Shown: positions 1 through 7,276, counted from the first letter of the stretch. The stretch is 15,563 nucleotides of DNA from Spirochaetia bacterium (GCA_025997795.1 BNVB01000058.1:1-15563); one strand, 5' to 3'. The notes: a model not told the origin generated them from the sequence alone. Program-made: numbers and translations.

Positions 1-17
1 AAATATTCCCAATTCAT
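1..17 (-). CDS. Possible 5' end of a divergent gene cut by the window edge
   Basis: On the minus strand an ATG at 15-17 is preceded by a strong ribosome-binding site (GGAGG, complement of 23-27) and reads M-N-W-E-Y before leaving the window. These codons are identical to the first codons of the + strand gene at 124, because 1-26 is an exact inverted copy of 115-140. It could be a divergent paralogue of that gene, or only a decoy copy of the start region. Too little sequence is present to decide. Confidence 0.3.
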
Positions 18-140
18 AATATCCTCCAAAAAATTTCTTAACGTTAGATCCAGCGCTGGCGTCTGAACAAACAAAGCATCAATACCGCTATAAGTATCAT
101 AACACCCCAGGTAAGAGGATATTATGAATTGGGAATATTT
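1..140. repeat. 26-bp perfect inverted repeat (1-26 and 115-140) around an 88-bp spacer
   Basis: Positions 1-26 are the exact reverse complement of 115-140. Each arm contains a Shine-Dalgarno sequence, an ATG and the codons for N-W-E-Y. The repeat breaks at 27/114; its outer limit on the left cannot be seen because the window begins there. The spacer 27-114 holds a 10-bp palindrome CCAGCGCTGG at 50-59 and weak -10-like hexamers on both strands (TATAAG at 89-94 on +, TATGAT as the complement of 96-101). The arrangement fits either an invertible promoter segment or an inverted duplication. Confidence 0.85.
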
Positions 141-801
141 TTTAGGCCTTCTTGATCATTTTGAGTTTGTCGGCCTTATTGCTATGCTTCTGGTTTCTGC
201 AAGCCTTTGTATGAAAAATATCAAAACGCTGCGGATTGTAAATCTTGCCGGTTCATTGGTTTTTATTGGTTACAGCCTGTTTATTACTATTTCCCTTTCG
301 GTGCTGCTGCTTAACGCTTTTACCGTAATGGTAAACGCTTATTATCTCTTGCAGATGAAATTTGAAACAACCAGAGTTGATCTTTTTGATGTTCTCTTTA
401 TTGATACCATTGAAGATGATACCCTCCGGCGTTTTATCCGTTTTCACAGCGAAGACATCACCCGCTTTAATCCTTCGTTTAATCCGGATTTTAAGACGGG
501 CACCCTGGTGGGGGCCGAATACTGTTTTATCCTCCGGGAAACGCTGCCCGTATCTCTTGTGGCTTACAAACGGGGCAAGGATGATGAAATTGTGATCCTC
601 CTGGATTATGTGGTTCCTGCCTTTCGGGATTTTAGGAATGCAAAATTCTTTTTCTCCCATGTGGTTAACCGTATCGCCGTCCCCGGTTCTGTGTTTGTTG
701 CCAGGGGCGAGGTAAAGGCCCATTCCCGTTACCTTAAACGTATGGGTTTTATCGAAACCGGCAGGGAAGACAAGACCATCTGCTTCCGCAAGGCGGTTTG
801 A
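124..801 (+). CDS. YgjV-like membrane protein with C-terminal GNAT-like domain
   Basis: 225 residues. The first ~78 residues contain three hydrophobic stretches (about 13-30, 36-56 and 57-76) separated by a short basic loop (K-N-I-K-T-L-R), the layout of the YgjV family of small inner-membrane proteins. The remainder (about 80-225) is soluble and ends in Y-L-K-R-M-G-F-I-E-T-G, which resembles the last strands of GNAT acetyltransferases; no acetyl-CoA loop is clear, so activity is unproven. The start is supported by AAGAGG at 113-118. The start region lies in the right arm of the 26-bp inverted repeat. The stop is 21 bp before the next gene, so the two may be co-transcribed. The membrane half is fairly sure; the biological role is unknown. 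Confidence 0.7.
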   Translation: MNWEYFLGLLDHFEFVGLIAMLLVSASLCMKNIKTLRIVNLAGSLVFIGYSLFITISLSVLLLNAFTVMVNAYYLLQMKFETTRVDLFDVLFIDTIEDDTLRRFIRFHSEDITRFNPSFNPDFKTGTLVGAEYCFILRETLPVSLVAYKRGKDDEIVILLDYVVPAFRDFRNAKFFFSHVVNRIAVPGSVFVARGEVKAHSRYLKRMGFIETGREDKTICFRKAV

Positions 802-822
802 CCTGATTTTTTTGTTTGCTGG

Positions 823-1893
823 ATGATTCGTTTAAGCGCTTCCCCGGCGGATCTGGAGCGGGCTGCGGGAATTATCAAAGCCGGGGGCATTGTTGCCTTT
901 CCCACCGAAACGGTCTACGGCCTCGGCGCCGATGCCTTTAATACTCAGGCCCTGGCCAGAGTGTTTGAAGCCAAGGGCCGTCCCCGTTTTGATCCGCTTA
1001 TCATTCACATTGCCGGTATGGAAGGCCTCTACCGTATCGCCGACTTTGCAGCCCTTTCGCCGGGAAACATCACACTCCTGGAAAAATGCGCCGCCGCTTT
1101 TTGGCCCGGCCCGCTTACCTTTGTTATTCCCAAAGGGCCGGAGGTTCCCGATCTGGCAACGGCCGGCCTTCCGGCGGCGGCGGTCCGTTTTCCCTCCCAC
1201 CCCGCCGCCCGGGAATTAATCCGCCTTACCGGTTTAGCAGTGGCCGCTCCCAGCGCCAATCCCTTTGGCCGCCTTAGTCCCACCCGTGCGGAACATGTGA
1301 TCGAAAGCCTGGGAGAAAAAATTGATGCCGTCGTTGACGGCGGCCCCTGTTCCGTGGGTGTCGAATCCACGGTATTGGATATTTCCGGGGAAGTACCCCG
1401 AATCCTCCGGCCCGGCGGTATAAGCCGGGAACAGCTGGAGGCGCTTATTGGACCGGTTTTTGGGGCAGCGTCTGGTCCAGTCCCTTCTGCGCTTACATCC
1501 GCAGCCCCTTCCCCGGGGATGCTTAAAAGTCACTATGCGCCAAACATTCCCCTTGTTCTCCACAGCCCGGAGGAAATGGCCGCCCTGCCGTTTTCCCCGG
1601 ACGAAGGGTTTCTCTTTTTTTCCGGCAAAAATAGGGATCTGTGGCTGCAGAGGAACCACAGAGAAGGAACAGCTTGCTGTATCGCCCTTTCAAAAAAGGG
1701 CGATACAATGGAAGCGGCGGCAAATCTTTTTGATTGCCTCCACCGGTTGGATAACGCCGAGACTCTTCCGGAGGAAGGGTTCCCCTTTAGGGGACACCCA
1801 GGGCTCCGGCGCATCCACGCCGAGACCCTTCCGGAGGAAGGGCTCGGCGCCGCAGTGAACGACCGCCTCCGCCGGGCAGCAGCGTTAAGCTGA
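823..1893 (+). CDS. sua5: Threonylcarbamoyl-AMP synthase, Sua5 type
   Basis: Makes threonylcarbamoyl-AMP from threonine, bicarbonate and ATP, the first step of the t6A37 modification of ANN-decoding tRNAs, in the cytoplasm. The YrdC fold (about residues 5-200) shows PTETVYGLGA (27-36), KGRPRFDPL (51-59), PSANPFG (143-149), ESTVLD (181-186) and ILRPGG (194-199). The linker SPGMLKSHYAP (230-240) leads into the Sua5 domain (about 241-356), so this is the long form rather than the short TsaC form. The C-terminal domain is odd: AETLPEEG occurs twice (312-319 and 333-340), with LRR at the same offset in both copies, pointing to a 63-bp in-frame duplication. A 13-bp perfect stem also lies in the coding sequence at 1678-1707. 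No strong ribosome-binding site precedes the ATG, which suggests coupling to the gene upstream. Confidence 0.93.
   Translation: MIRLSASPADLERAAGIIKAGGIVAFPTETVYGLGADAFNTQALARVFEAKGRPRFDPLIIHIAGMEGLYRIADFAALSPGNITLLEKCAAAFWPGPLTFVIPKGPEVPDLATAGLPAAAVRFPSHPAARELIRLTGLAVAAPSANPFGRLSPTRAEHVIESLGEKIDAVVDGGPCSVGVESTVLDISGEVPRILRPGGISREQLEALIGPVFGAASGPVPSALTSAAPSPGMLKSHYAPNIPLVLHSPEEMAALPFSPDEGFLFFSGKNRDLWLQRNHREGTACCIALSKKGDTMEAAANLFDCLHRLDNAETLPEEGFPFRGHPGLRRIHAETLPEEGLGAAVNDRLRRAAALS
1678..1707 (+). repeat. Perfect 13-bp-arm hairpin inside sua5
   Basis: Arms 1678-1690 and 1695-1707 are exact reverse complements with a 4-base loop (CAAA). The sequence encodes part of C-C-I-A-L-S-K-K-G-D-T, which sits where the Sua5 domain normally has a strand and turn, so it does not look like foreign DNA inserted between domains. 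No T-run follows, so it is not a standard terminator. Confidence 0.85.
1755..1880 (+). repeat. 63-bp tandem duplication in the 3' end of sua5
   Basis: Positions 1755-1779 and 1818-1842 match at 24 of 25 bases, offset by exactly 63 bp (21 codons). In protein both units start AETLPEEG and have L-R-R at unit positions 17-19, so the whole 21-codon unit appears duplicated with a diverged middle. The second copy (AETLPEEGLGAAVNDRLRR) fits the family's usual C-terminus; the first is the extra one. The repeated core CTTCCGGAGGAAG is itself nearly palindromic. Confidence 0.75.
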
Positions 1894-1960
1894 GACGGTA
1901 CCGGCATTATCAGCCGCAAAAACGGGTGAAAACTGCCGAAAATGAAAAAAGGCGGTTTAT

Positions 1961-3223
1961 GTGGGAATACTAAAATGGAGTGGTTGTCTTGGTCTCTTGG
2001 TACTCTGCGCCTGCCTGTTTTGGAATGGATGCAGCCCGTTAAAAAAACCTGCTAAAGCGGAGCCCTTGCCCCAGTCTGCGGCGCTTCCGCTGATCCTGGT
2101 TGGTCCGGGGCCGGATCCGTTCTGGTTTGAACTGGGTTCCAACTTTAGTGGAAACCGGGATTCCAGCTTTAGTGGCGATGGTCCGGTTCTTATCCCTTCT
2201 CCGTTCGAAGCTTCGCTTACTCCCTTTGTACCCTGGAGCCATGCCCGGCATATTACCGGGTTTTTACCCGGACCGGGTTCCGCCGGGGCGGAAAACGGTA
2301 CGGCCCTCTTTGCGGCGGTAAACCGCAGCGGGATTCTGGTATTTGAAACACAGGAAAAAACAGGCGGTTCGGAAACGGCCCTTTACTATTATCCGGGGGG
2401 CCCCGTTTGGGAATTATACCAGGCTGCGGCGTTTTTCCGTTATGAGGAACGCCCCGCAGTTTTGCTGGCCGTTGAGGGGTATTTTTCCGTCACCCTGGAG
2501 CCGGCTCCCAATCCGGCGGTATGGTTCCTGGGAAACCGGGGGATTGGCCTTGAGGGGATTCGTATCCCCGCCCTGGACCTAAGCCGGGAAACTACCGCTC
2601 TGTTTCAGGGACGGGACGGCCGCTGGTACTTTAAGGATCTACCGCAGGGCAGGGATCCGGCCTGGTTCTGTGCCGGTTCTTTGTCCGGCCCGGGTCAACC
2701 CGTTACCGAGGCGGTATTTCTGGAAGCGGCGGTCCCGGCGGAGGAAACTTCGGCCCCTCCGCTTCTGGCCAGGGTTATGGCCGAGGCGGTCCGGCTGGCG
2801 GGTAAATCTTGCATTATTACGGCAGTTTCCCCGGAATTCCCTGCCCGGAAGCTTTTTCGAGCCAATCCAGCCGAAAATAAAACTGAAAACACCGAAGAAA
2901 CGGCGGAACTTTCTGCCTGCTTCCGCCCGGCTGCCAAGGGAGTAGAGGGCCTGGCGGTACTTATTTTTCCCGATGGCCGGGGAATCTATGCACGCCAGGC
3001 AAATGGCGGTCCGGTAAGGAACGGCCATTTTTCCCTGCCCGCGGCCGGCGGCAGCTTCGTGGCCGGCGGCAGCTTCGCGGCCGGCGGCAGTTTCGCAGCC
3101 GGGGATGGCATTGTCTATACCGGGGCGGCCCTGGCGGGGGAACGGCTGGTTGTTTCCTGGGAAGAACAGTCCGGCTGGAACGTGGGCGCCGCCGGTTTTG
3201 TACTGCTGGAAATCTCCTCATAA
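1961..3223 (+). CDS. Putative lipoprotein of unknown function
   Basis: 420 residues, not recognised. It begins at a GTG; no in-frame ATG would keep the signal sequence. The N-terminus has a short basic start, a hydrophobic core (about 8-20) and cysteines at 17, 19 and 24; W-N-G-C-S fits a relaxed spirochaete-type lipobox with Cys24 as the lipidated residue. The rest is rich in G, P and A with many aromatic-containing strands, as in exported beta-rich proteins, without a motif I can name. Two short in-frame tandem repeats are present: an 8-codon pair (S-N-F-S-G-N-R-D / S-S-F-S-G-D-G-P, from 2137) and three copies of a 6-codon A-G-G-S-F-(V/A) unit (residues 362-379). It lies 67 bp after sua5 and 27 bp before the DHH gene. 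Export is likely; function unknown. Confidence 0.6.
   Translation: MGILKWSGCLGLLVLCACLFWNGCSPLKKPAKAEPLPQSAALPLILVGPGPDPFWFELGSNFSGNRDSSFSGDGPVLIPSPFEASLTPFVPWSHARHITGFLPGPGSAGAENGTALFAAVNRSGILVFETQEKTGGSETALYYYPGGPVWELYQAAAFFRYEERPAVLLAVEGYFSVTLEPAPNPAVWFLGNRGIGLEGIRIPALDLSRETTALFQGRDGRWYFKDLPQGRDPAWFCAGSLSGPGQPVTEAVFLEAAVPAEETSAPPLLARVMAEAVRLAGKSCIITAVSPEFPARKLFRANPAENKTENTEETAELSACFRPAAKGVEGLAVLIFPDGRGIYARQANGGPVRNGHFSLPAAGGSFVAGGSFAAGGSFAAGDGIVYTGAALAGERLVVSWEEQSGWNVGAAGFVLLEISS
2137..2184 (+). repeat. Two imperfect 24-bp tandem units in the lipoprotein gene
   Basis: Units 2137-2160 and 2161-2184 share TTCCA(A/G)CTTTAGTGG at the same offset and span eight codons each. The 15-base word CAACTTTAGTGGAAA in the first unit recurs at 13444-13458 in a different reading frame. 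Confidence 0.6.
3044..3097 (+). repeat. Three 18-bp tandem units in the lipoprotein gene
   Basis: Units 3044-3061, 3062-3079 and 3080-3097 each encode A-G-G-S-F-(V/A) and differ by only a few bases. A copy-number change would keep the frame. Confidence 0.85.
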
Positions 3224-3235
3224 ATATGCTATTAT
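3207..3235 (+). promoter_or_regulatory. Weak candidate promoter before the DHH gene
   Basis: TGGAAA (3207-3212) is 17 bp from an extended -10, TGC-TATTAT (3227-3235). Transcription would start near 3242, which would clip the ribosome-binding site GAGAGG at 3239-3244, so the gene may instead rely on read-through from upstream. Confidence 0.25.
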
Positions 3236-3250
3236 ATAGAGAGGCTAAAT

Positions 3251-4423
3251 ATGGAAAACACGATAAAAACCGAAATAAGGACCATCGCGGAAAAAAACCG
3301 TATTGTTAACCGGATAAGCGAAGAAATCCTTGAAAGGGACAGCTTTCTGCTCCTGGGACACAAGGATCCCGATACGGATTGTATCGCTTCCCTGGTAGCC
3401 TTTGCACTGCTTCTTAACAAATTCAACAAAGAAGTTACTATTTATCTGGCAGCCCCGGTAATGGCCCAGTTTAGTTATCTTTTGGCAATCTGTAAATACA
3501 ATGGTATTGCTGTGGTTTACGGAAAACTGCCCAATGTTAAAAGTTTTTCCATGATAGCCGTTCTGGACACTCCCAAACCGGAAATGATCGCCCTTAACGA
3601 TGAAATTGCTGCCCACATGAAGGATCCGGAAATCCGCACGATCGAGATTGATCACCACCTGGCGGCAGATGCCATTTATGCCGGGGACCAAGGCTACTGC
3701 CTGATTGCGGAAGCTTCCAGTACCTGTGAGTTAATCGGCTATTGCCTCTTAAAACTGGCAAAACAAAAAGCACGGTTCAAGAAGATAGACTTTTTTACCC
3801 GTAATCTGGCCCTGGCAATTCTTACCGGTATTGTGGGAGATTCCCAAATGGGCAAATATCTTAAAACCCGGCGGGAAAAATTCTACTACCGTATTTTTAG
3901 CGAAATTTTCGATCACCTCCTGGGAGAAAAAACCCTTAAAAACAGCAAAAACCTTTCTTCCATGGAAGCAGTTTTTGACGTAATCCAGAATTTTTCTGTT
4001 CAGGAAAAACATTGTTTTGAGGGGATCATGGCGCTTAAAGATACCCAAAAGACCATTCACTATATCTGTGTCGACAAAGCTAAATCGGCGGAATTTTTTA
4101 AGGCCTATGGAACGGAGCTTATTGTTAACATTTCCAAGGCCGCCGCGAATACCCTGGCAGAAGACTGCGGCAAACTTGGCCTGGTGGTGTATTACGACGA
4201 TCCTTCCCTTTCGGATTTTATCCAATTCCGGCTCCGGCGCAGCGCCAAATTCCTTAATGCGGATCTGCGGACAATCCTTACGGGCCTAAAAATTGAAAAT
4301 GGCGGCGGCCATCCGGGCGCCATCGGTTTTAGGGTAAAAAAGGACGAGGTAAAAAACATAAAAACCTACACCAGAGATATTGTTGATCTAATCGAAAAAC
4401 TGGCCGGGGAAATAAACGCATGA
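3251..4423 (+). CDS. DHH/DHHA1-family phosphoesterase (NrnA-like)
   Basis: 390 residues. The DHH domain shows the metal-binding motifs: GHKDPDTD (36-43), an aspartate in AVLDTPKPE (D106), and IEIDHH (131-136), the family signature. The C-terminal DHHA1 substrate-binding domain has GGGHPGAIG (351-359). Known relatives (NrnA, RecJ-like and pAp phosphatases) are cytoplasmic, manganese-dependent enzymes that degrade nanoRNAs, pAp or cyclic-dinucleotide-derived pGpG/pApA; which substrate applies here cannot be read from the sequence. The segment of about 200-300 between the two domains is longer than in the shortest NrnA proteins. Ribosome-binding site GAGAGG at 3239-3244, spacing 6. Its TGA overlaps the ATG of the next gene (ATGA at 4420-4423), so the outer-membrane protein is translationally coupled to it. 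Confidence 0.88.
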   Translation: MENTIKTEIRTIAEKNRIVNRISEEILERDSFLLLGHKDPDTDCIASLVAFALLLNKFNKEVTIYLAAPVMAQFSYLLAICKYNGIAVVYGKLPNVKSFSMIAVLDTPKPEMIALNDEIAAHMKDPEIRTIEIDHHLAADAIYAGDQGYCLIAEASSTCELIGYCLLKLAKQKARFKKIDFFTRNLALAILTGIVGDSQMGKYLKTRREKFYYRIFSEIFDHLLGEKTLKNSKNLSSMEAVFDVIQNFSVQEKHCFEGIMALKDTQKTIHYICVDKAKSAEFFKAYGTELIVNISKAAANTLAEDCGKLGLVVYYDDPSLSDFIQFRLRRSAKFLNADLRTILTGLKIENGGGHPGAIGFRVKKDEVKNIKTYTRDIVDLIEKLAGEINA

Positions 4424-5526
4424 AAAACACATCCTCCGGAAGGGTAATTCCCCTGCCGGAGAAGGGGCTGTTTTTTGCCCTCCTACTGATCTGCTTTGTG
4501 CTTCCTCTTACGGCCCAGGAAACAACTACTGAAAGCGCCGCCGAAGGCAGTGCGGACACGAGTACGAGCAGCGGTGCGGACACAAGCGGCAGTGCGAGTA
4601 CGAGCAGCGGTGTGGACACAAGCAGTAGTGCGGACACAAGCAGTAGTGCGGACACAAGCAGTAGTGCGGACACAAACAGCAGTGCGAACACAAACAGCAG
4701 TGCGAACACAAACAGCAGTGCGAACACAAACAGCAGTGCAGGCACGAGCAGTAGTGCGGGTACAAGCAGCAGTGCGGGTACAAGCAGCAGTGCGAACACG
4801 AGCAGTAGTGCGGGTACAAGCAGCAGTGCGAACACGAGTAACAGTGCGGACACAAGCGGCGGCGAAAGCCAGGGCGGGTTTGGGACCATACGCGCTTTCC
4901 TGGGAACCCTTCACTGGTCGGTCCGGGGCAGTGTGCTTGTTTTTCCCGAAAAAAACGGCAACGCATCGGCCCCCATGCCCATACTTCCTTCTTTGGGCGG
5001 TACCGCTTCCTATACCATGAACGGGCTTATGTCCCTGGAAGCTTCACTGGATCTTTACGGAAATACCTACGATTACGATTATACTCTTGGCCGGGTGGTT
5101 CCTGCCAACGATGAATTCCGTACCGCCTTTGTTATCGGCGCTATCCTGGGTTTCCAGCCGGTATTCCGTTTTAAGCCCATGGGGGATAAATTTACCATCC
5201 GGGCCTATGGCGGGCTTAGTGTTGATTTACGCCTGGTGTTCCGGGCCTACGGCATCAAAAAAGACGAAAAACATACCAATTACAGCGGCTCCACAGGCCA
5301 TACTATAGACGAAGCCCGGAAAGCAATTTCATCCTACTTCTGGGGCGGCGGCCGCTTTATTTTTCCCTTTATCGGCGCCGGCATGGACTTCCCGGTTATG
5401 GACGGCATTGCCCTGGGGTTTGATATCCGCTTGTGGTACCCCATCTGGCGGCTTTGGACCGGCGAAAAACTTCCCACGGTGGAAGGCCTCCGCTTTGGCG
5501 TGGGGTTCCGGGTAAGTTTTTTGTAA
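4420..5526 (+). CDS. Secreted, repeat-rich putative outer-membrane beta-barrel protein
   Basis: 368 residues. A hydrophobic signal core (about 17-31) ends at L-T-A-Q-E, giving likely cleavage after A32, but it is preceded by a 16-residue stretch (K-N-T-S-S-G-R-V-I-P-L-P-E-K-G) that is unusually long and neutral for a signal-peptide n-region. Residues 52-147 are sixteen hexapeptide units of the type S-A-(D/N/G)-T-(S/N)-S, a flexible Ser/Thr-rich linker. The C-terminal 215 residues show alternating hydrophobic/aromatic strands (F-I-F-P-F-I-G-A-G, L-R-F-G-V-G-F-R-V-S-F-L) typical of an outer-membrane barrel ending near a terminal aromatic residue. It is probably surface-located with an extended repeat region. 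The ATG overlaps the upstream stop. No family is recognised. Confidence 0.72.
   Translation: MKNTSSGRVIPLPEKGLFFALLLICFVLPLTAQETTTESAAEGSADTSTSSGADTSGSASTSSGVDTSSSADTSSSADTSSSADTNSSANTNSSANTNSSANTNSSAGTSSSAGTSSSAGTSSSANTSSSAGTSSSANTSNSADTSGGESQGGFGTIRAFLGTLHWSVRGSVLVFPEKNGNASAPMPILPSLGGTASYTMNGLMSLEASLDLYGNTYDYDYTLGRVVPANDEFRTAFVIGAILGFQPVFRFKPMGDKFTIRAYGGLSVDLRLVFRAYGIKKDEKHTNYSGSTGHTIDEARKAISSYFWGGGRFIFPFIGAGMDFPVMDGIALGFDIRLWYPIWRLWTGEKLPTVEGLRFGVGFRVSFL
4573..4860 (+). repeat. Sixteen-unit 18-bp tandem repeat (VNTR) in the outer-membrane protein gene
   Basis: Units of AGTGCGGACACAAGCAGT type run at an exact 18-bp period through 4573-4860, encoding S-A-(D/N/G)-T-(S/N)-S. Neighbouring units form sub-blocks (three S-A-N-T-N-S, three S-A-G-T-S-S), showing recent local duplication. 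Because the unit is a multiple of three with no stop in any frame, long shadow ORFs appear on both strands. Confidence 0.95.
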
Positions 5527-5551
5527 ACGCCATTCGGCACTATCCGTGAAC

Positions 5552-7276
5552 CTACACAGCGTCTCGTTTAATCTTCTTGGTAGTGGTCATCTCCATGGGA
5601 TCAGTTAGTATGCTGACACGCTCTATCCGCTGATAGGGGAGGAGCCGCTGGTTTACCTCGCTGACAATGGCGTCCATGCGGGTTTTTACTGTTTCCGCTG
5701 TTGGTCCGGCGCTGTCTTCGGTCCACTTAAAGTCCGGGCTGGGATACACCAATGCCTCAATATGTTCGGAGCTGTCTTTTTTTCCTTCGGTATAACTCCG
5801 CACCAGTACCTGATCGATTTCTTCAAAGAGCTGGAATTCATTTTCAATTTCTTCGGGGTAGACATTTTTGCCCCCCTCGGTGACGATCATGTTTTTTGCC
5901 CGGCCGGTTAAATAGAGGTAATCTTCGTCATCCAGGTAGCCCAGGTCGCCGGTTTTAAGGTAACCGTCGGCGGTAAAGGCTTCTTTGGTTTCTTCGGGCA
6001 TTTCAAAGTAGCCCTTCATTACCATGGGACCTTTGAGAATCACTTCTCCCACTCCACGTTCGTCGGGGTCGAGGATCTTCATGTCTACCCAGGGAACTAC
6101 CCGGCCTACGCTGGTTTCCCGGTAACGTTCTATCGGGTTCAGGTTGATGATGGGGCTGGTTTCGGTAAGGCCGTAACCCTGGATAAAGTCAATGCCCATC
6201 TGGTTGTATTTCCTAAAAACACTGGGGGCCAGGGGGCCGCCGCCGCAGATACAGATACGCACGGTGGTAAGGCTTGCCTTGTCCAGAATAAAGCCGAACA
6301 TCTTTTTACCGGGATTTACCCTAAAAACTTTTTTGATGATTCCCGATATGGCCATGAGGAACGAAATGATACCGTATACTATGGGGCCTTTTTCTTTAAG
6401 CCCCCGGAGTATTGATGCCAGTACTTTGTTAAAGAGCAGCGGCACCGCCAGGAACATGGTAATCTTTGCTTCTTTTAGATCCTTAAGGATAGCCTTGGTA
6501 ACCATCCTTTTACCAAAGACTATTTCTGCCCCCACAGAAAGGCTTTCTATTAATACCGCCAGCATGGTATATGCGTGGTGTATGGGGAGCAGCGCATAAA
6601 AAACATCGGTATGGTAAATGTTCAGGTGGCCCTGGGCAAGGTAACAGTCGGAAACAAGGTTTTCGTGGGTCAGCATAACTCCCTTGGGGTTTCCCATGGT
6701 GCCGCTGGTAAAAAGGATTGCCGCCAGGTCGTCTCCGGCGGGGGCATCAATTTCTGCTTCGGGACCATCCAGATCGTACACATAGGTTCCAATCCCTTCT
6801 TTAAGGGACAATACCGCTTCAAGGGCGGTTCCCGCTTCTTGGGAACCGGCATAACGGCCGTGTTTTTCTTCGTCTACAAAAAGAATACGGGCCTTGGCAG
6901 TTTTTATGAGTAAATCGGTTTCTTCGGTTTTAAGCTGATAATCAATGGGGACCACCGTGGCGCCGGCAAAAAGAATTCCCATGTAGGCCGCAGTCCATTC
7001 GGGGGAATTTTTCCCCGTTACCGCCGCCTTGTCGCCTTTGCCAATACCCTTGCTGTGGAGCCACCGGGCAATGGCTTTTATTTTTACCAGTGATTCATTA
7101 TAACTAAGGCTTATCCTTTCCGGCTCGTAAATGGTAAGACAGGGCCGTTCTCCATAACGATGACAGGTAATAACAAACATTTCCGGCAGAGTAGGCCATT
7201 GGCCGGTAAAGAATTTTCCCCGGTATTCGTCCAAAAATGCCCAGGGTTTCCGGCCCAGGGATCCCAACTGCTGCAT
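5552..7276 (-). CDS. AMP-forming acyl-CoA synthetase-like ligase (ANL superfamily)
   Basis: 574 residues with the full adenylate-forming set: phosphate loop LFTSGTMGNPKG (188-199), QGYGLTETSP (366-375), KTGDLGY (441-447), LTGRAKN hinge (456-462), GGKNVYPEEIE (468-478) and the C-terminal lysine in TTTKKIKRD (564-572). Long-chain fatty acyl-CoA synthetases share this arrangement and activate a carboxylic acid through an acyl-AMP to a CoA thioester; the exact acid cannot be told. A hydrophobic segment around 300-318 could favour membrane contact. Start ATG at 7274-7276 with GGAGG upstream. It lies 44 bp after the cNMP-domain gene on the same strand, probably co-transcribed. It converges on the outer-membrane protein gene with only 25 bp between stops and no visible terminator there. 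Confidence 0.88.
   Translation of the reverse strand: MQQLGSLGRKPWAFLDEYRGKFFTGQWPTLPEMFVITCHRYGERPCLTIYEPERISLSYNESLVKIKAIARWLHSKGIGKGDKAAVTGKNSPEWTAAYMGILFAGATVVPIDYQLKTEETDLLIKTAKARILFVDEEKHGRYAGSQEAGTALEAVLSLKEGIGTYVYDLDGPEAEIDAPAGDDLAAILFTSGTMGNPKGVMLTHENLVSDCYLAQGHLNIYHTDVFYALLPIHHAYTMLAVLIESLSVGAEIVFGKRMVTKAILKDLKEAKITMFLAVPLLFNKVLASILRGLKEKGPIVYGIISFLMAISGIIKKVFRVNPGKKMFGFILDKASLTTVRICICGGGPLAPSVFRKYNQMGIDFIQGYGLTETSPIINLNPIERYRETSVGRVVPWVDMKILDPDERGVGEVILKGPMVMKGYFEMPEETKEAFTADGYLKTGDLGYLDDEDYLYLTGRAKNMIVTEGGKNVYPEEIENEFQLFEEIDQVLVRSYTEGKKDSSEHIEALVYPSPDFKWTEDSAGPTAETVKTRMDAIVSEVNQRLLPYQRIERVSILTDPMEMTTTKKIKRDAV

Noticed and set aside
4329..4889. Long minus-strand ORF (186 codons) of repeated L-L-V-(S/P/F)-A-L units opposite the outer-membrane protein
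   Set aside because: It is the complement of the 18-bp repeat, which lacks stops in any frame. The coding direction is fixed by the signal peptide, barrel region and overlap with the DHH gene on the + strand.
4496..5020. Second + frame ORF (174 codons) across the same repeat, rich in V-R-T-Q
   Set aside because: Shadow of the stop-free repeat; no ribosome-binding site, signal or domain, and it conflicts with the better-supported frame.
5527..5551. Terminator between the convergent genes
   Set aside because: No hairpin with a T-run is visible in this 25-bp gap.
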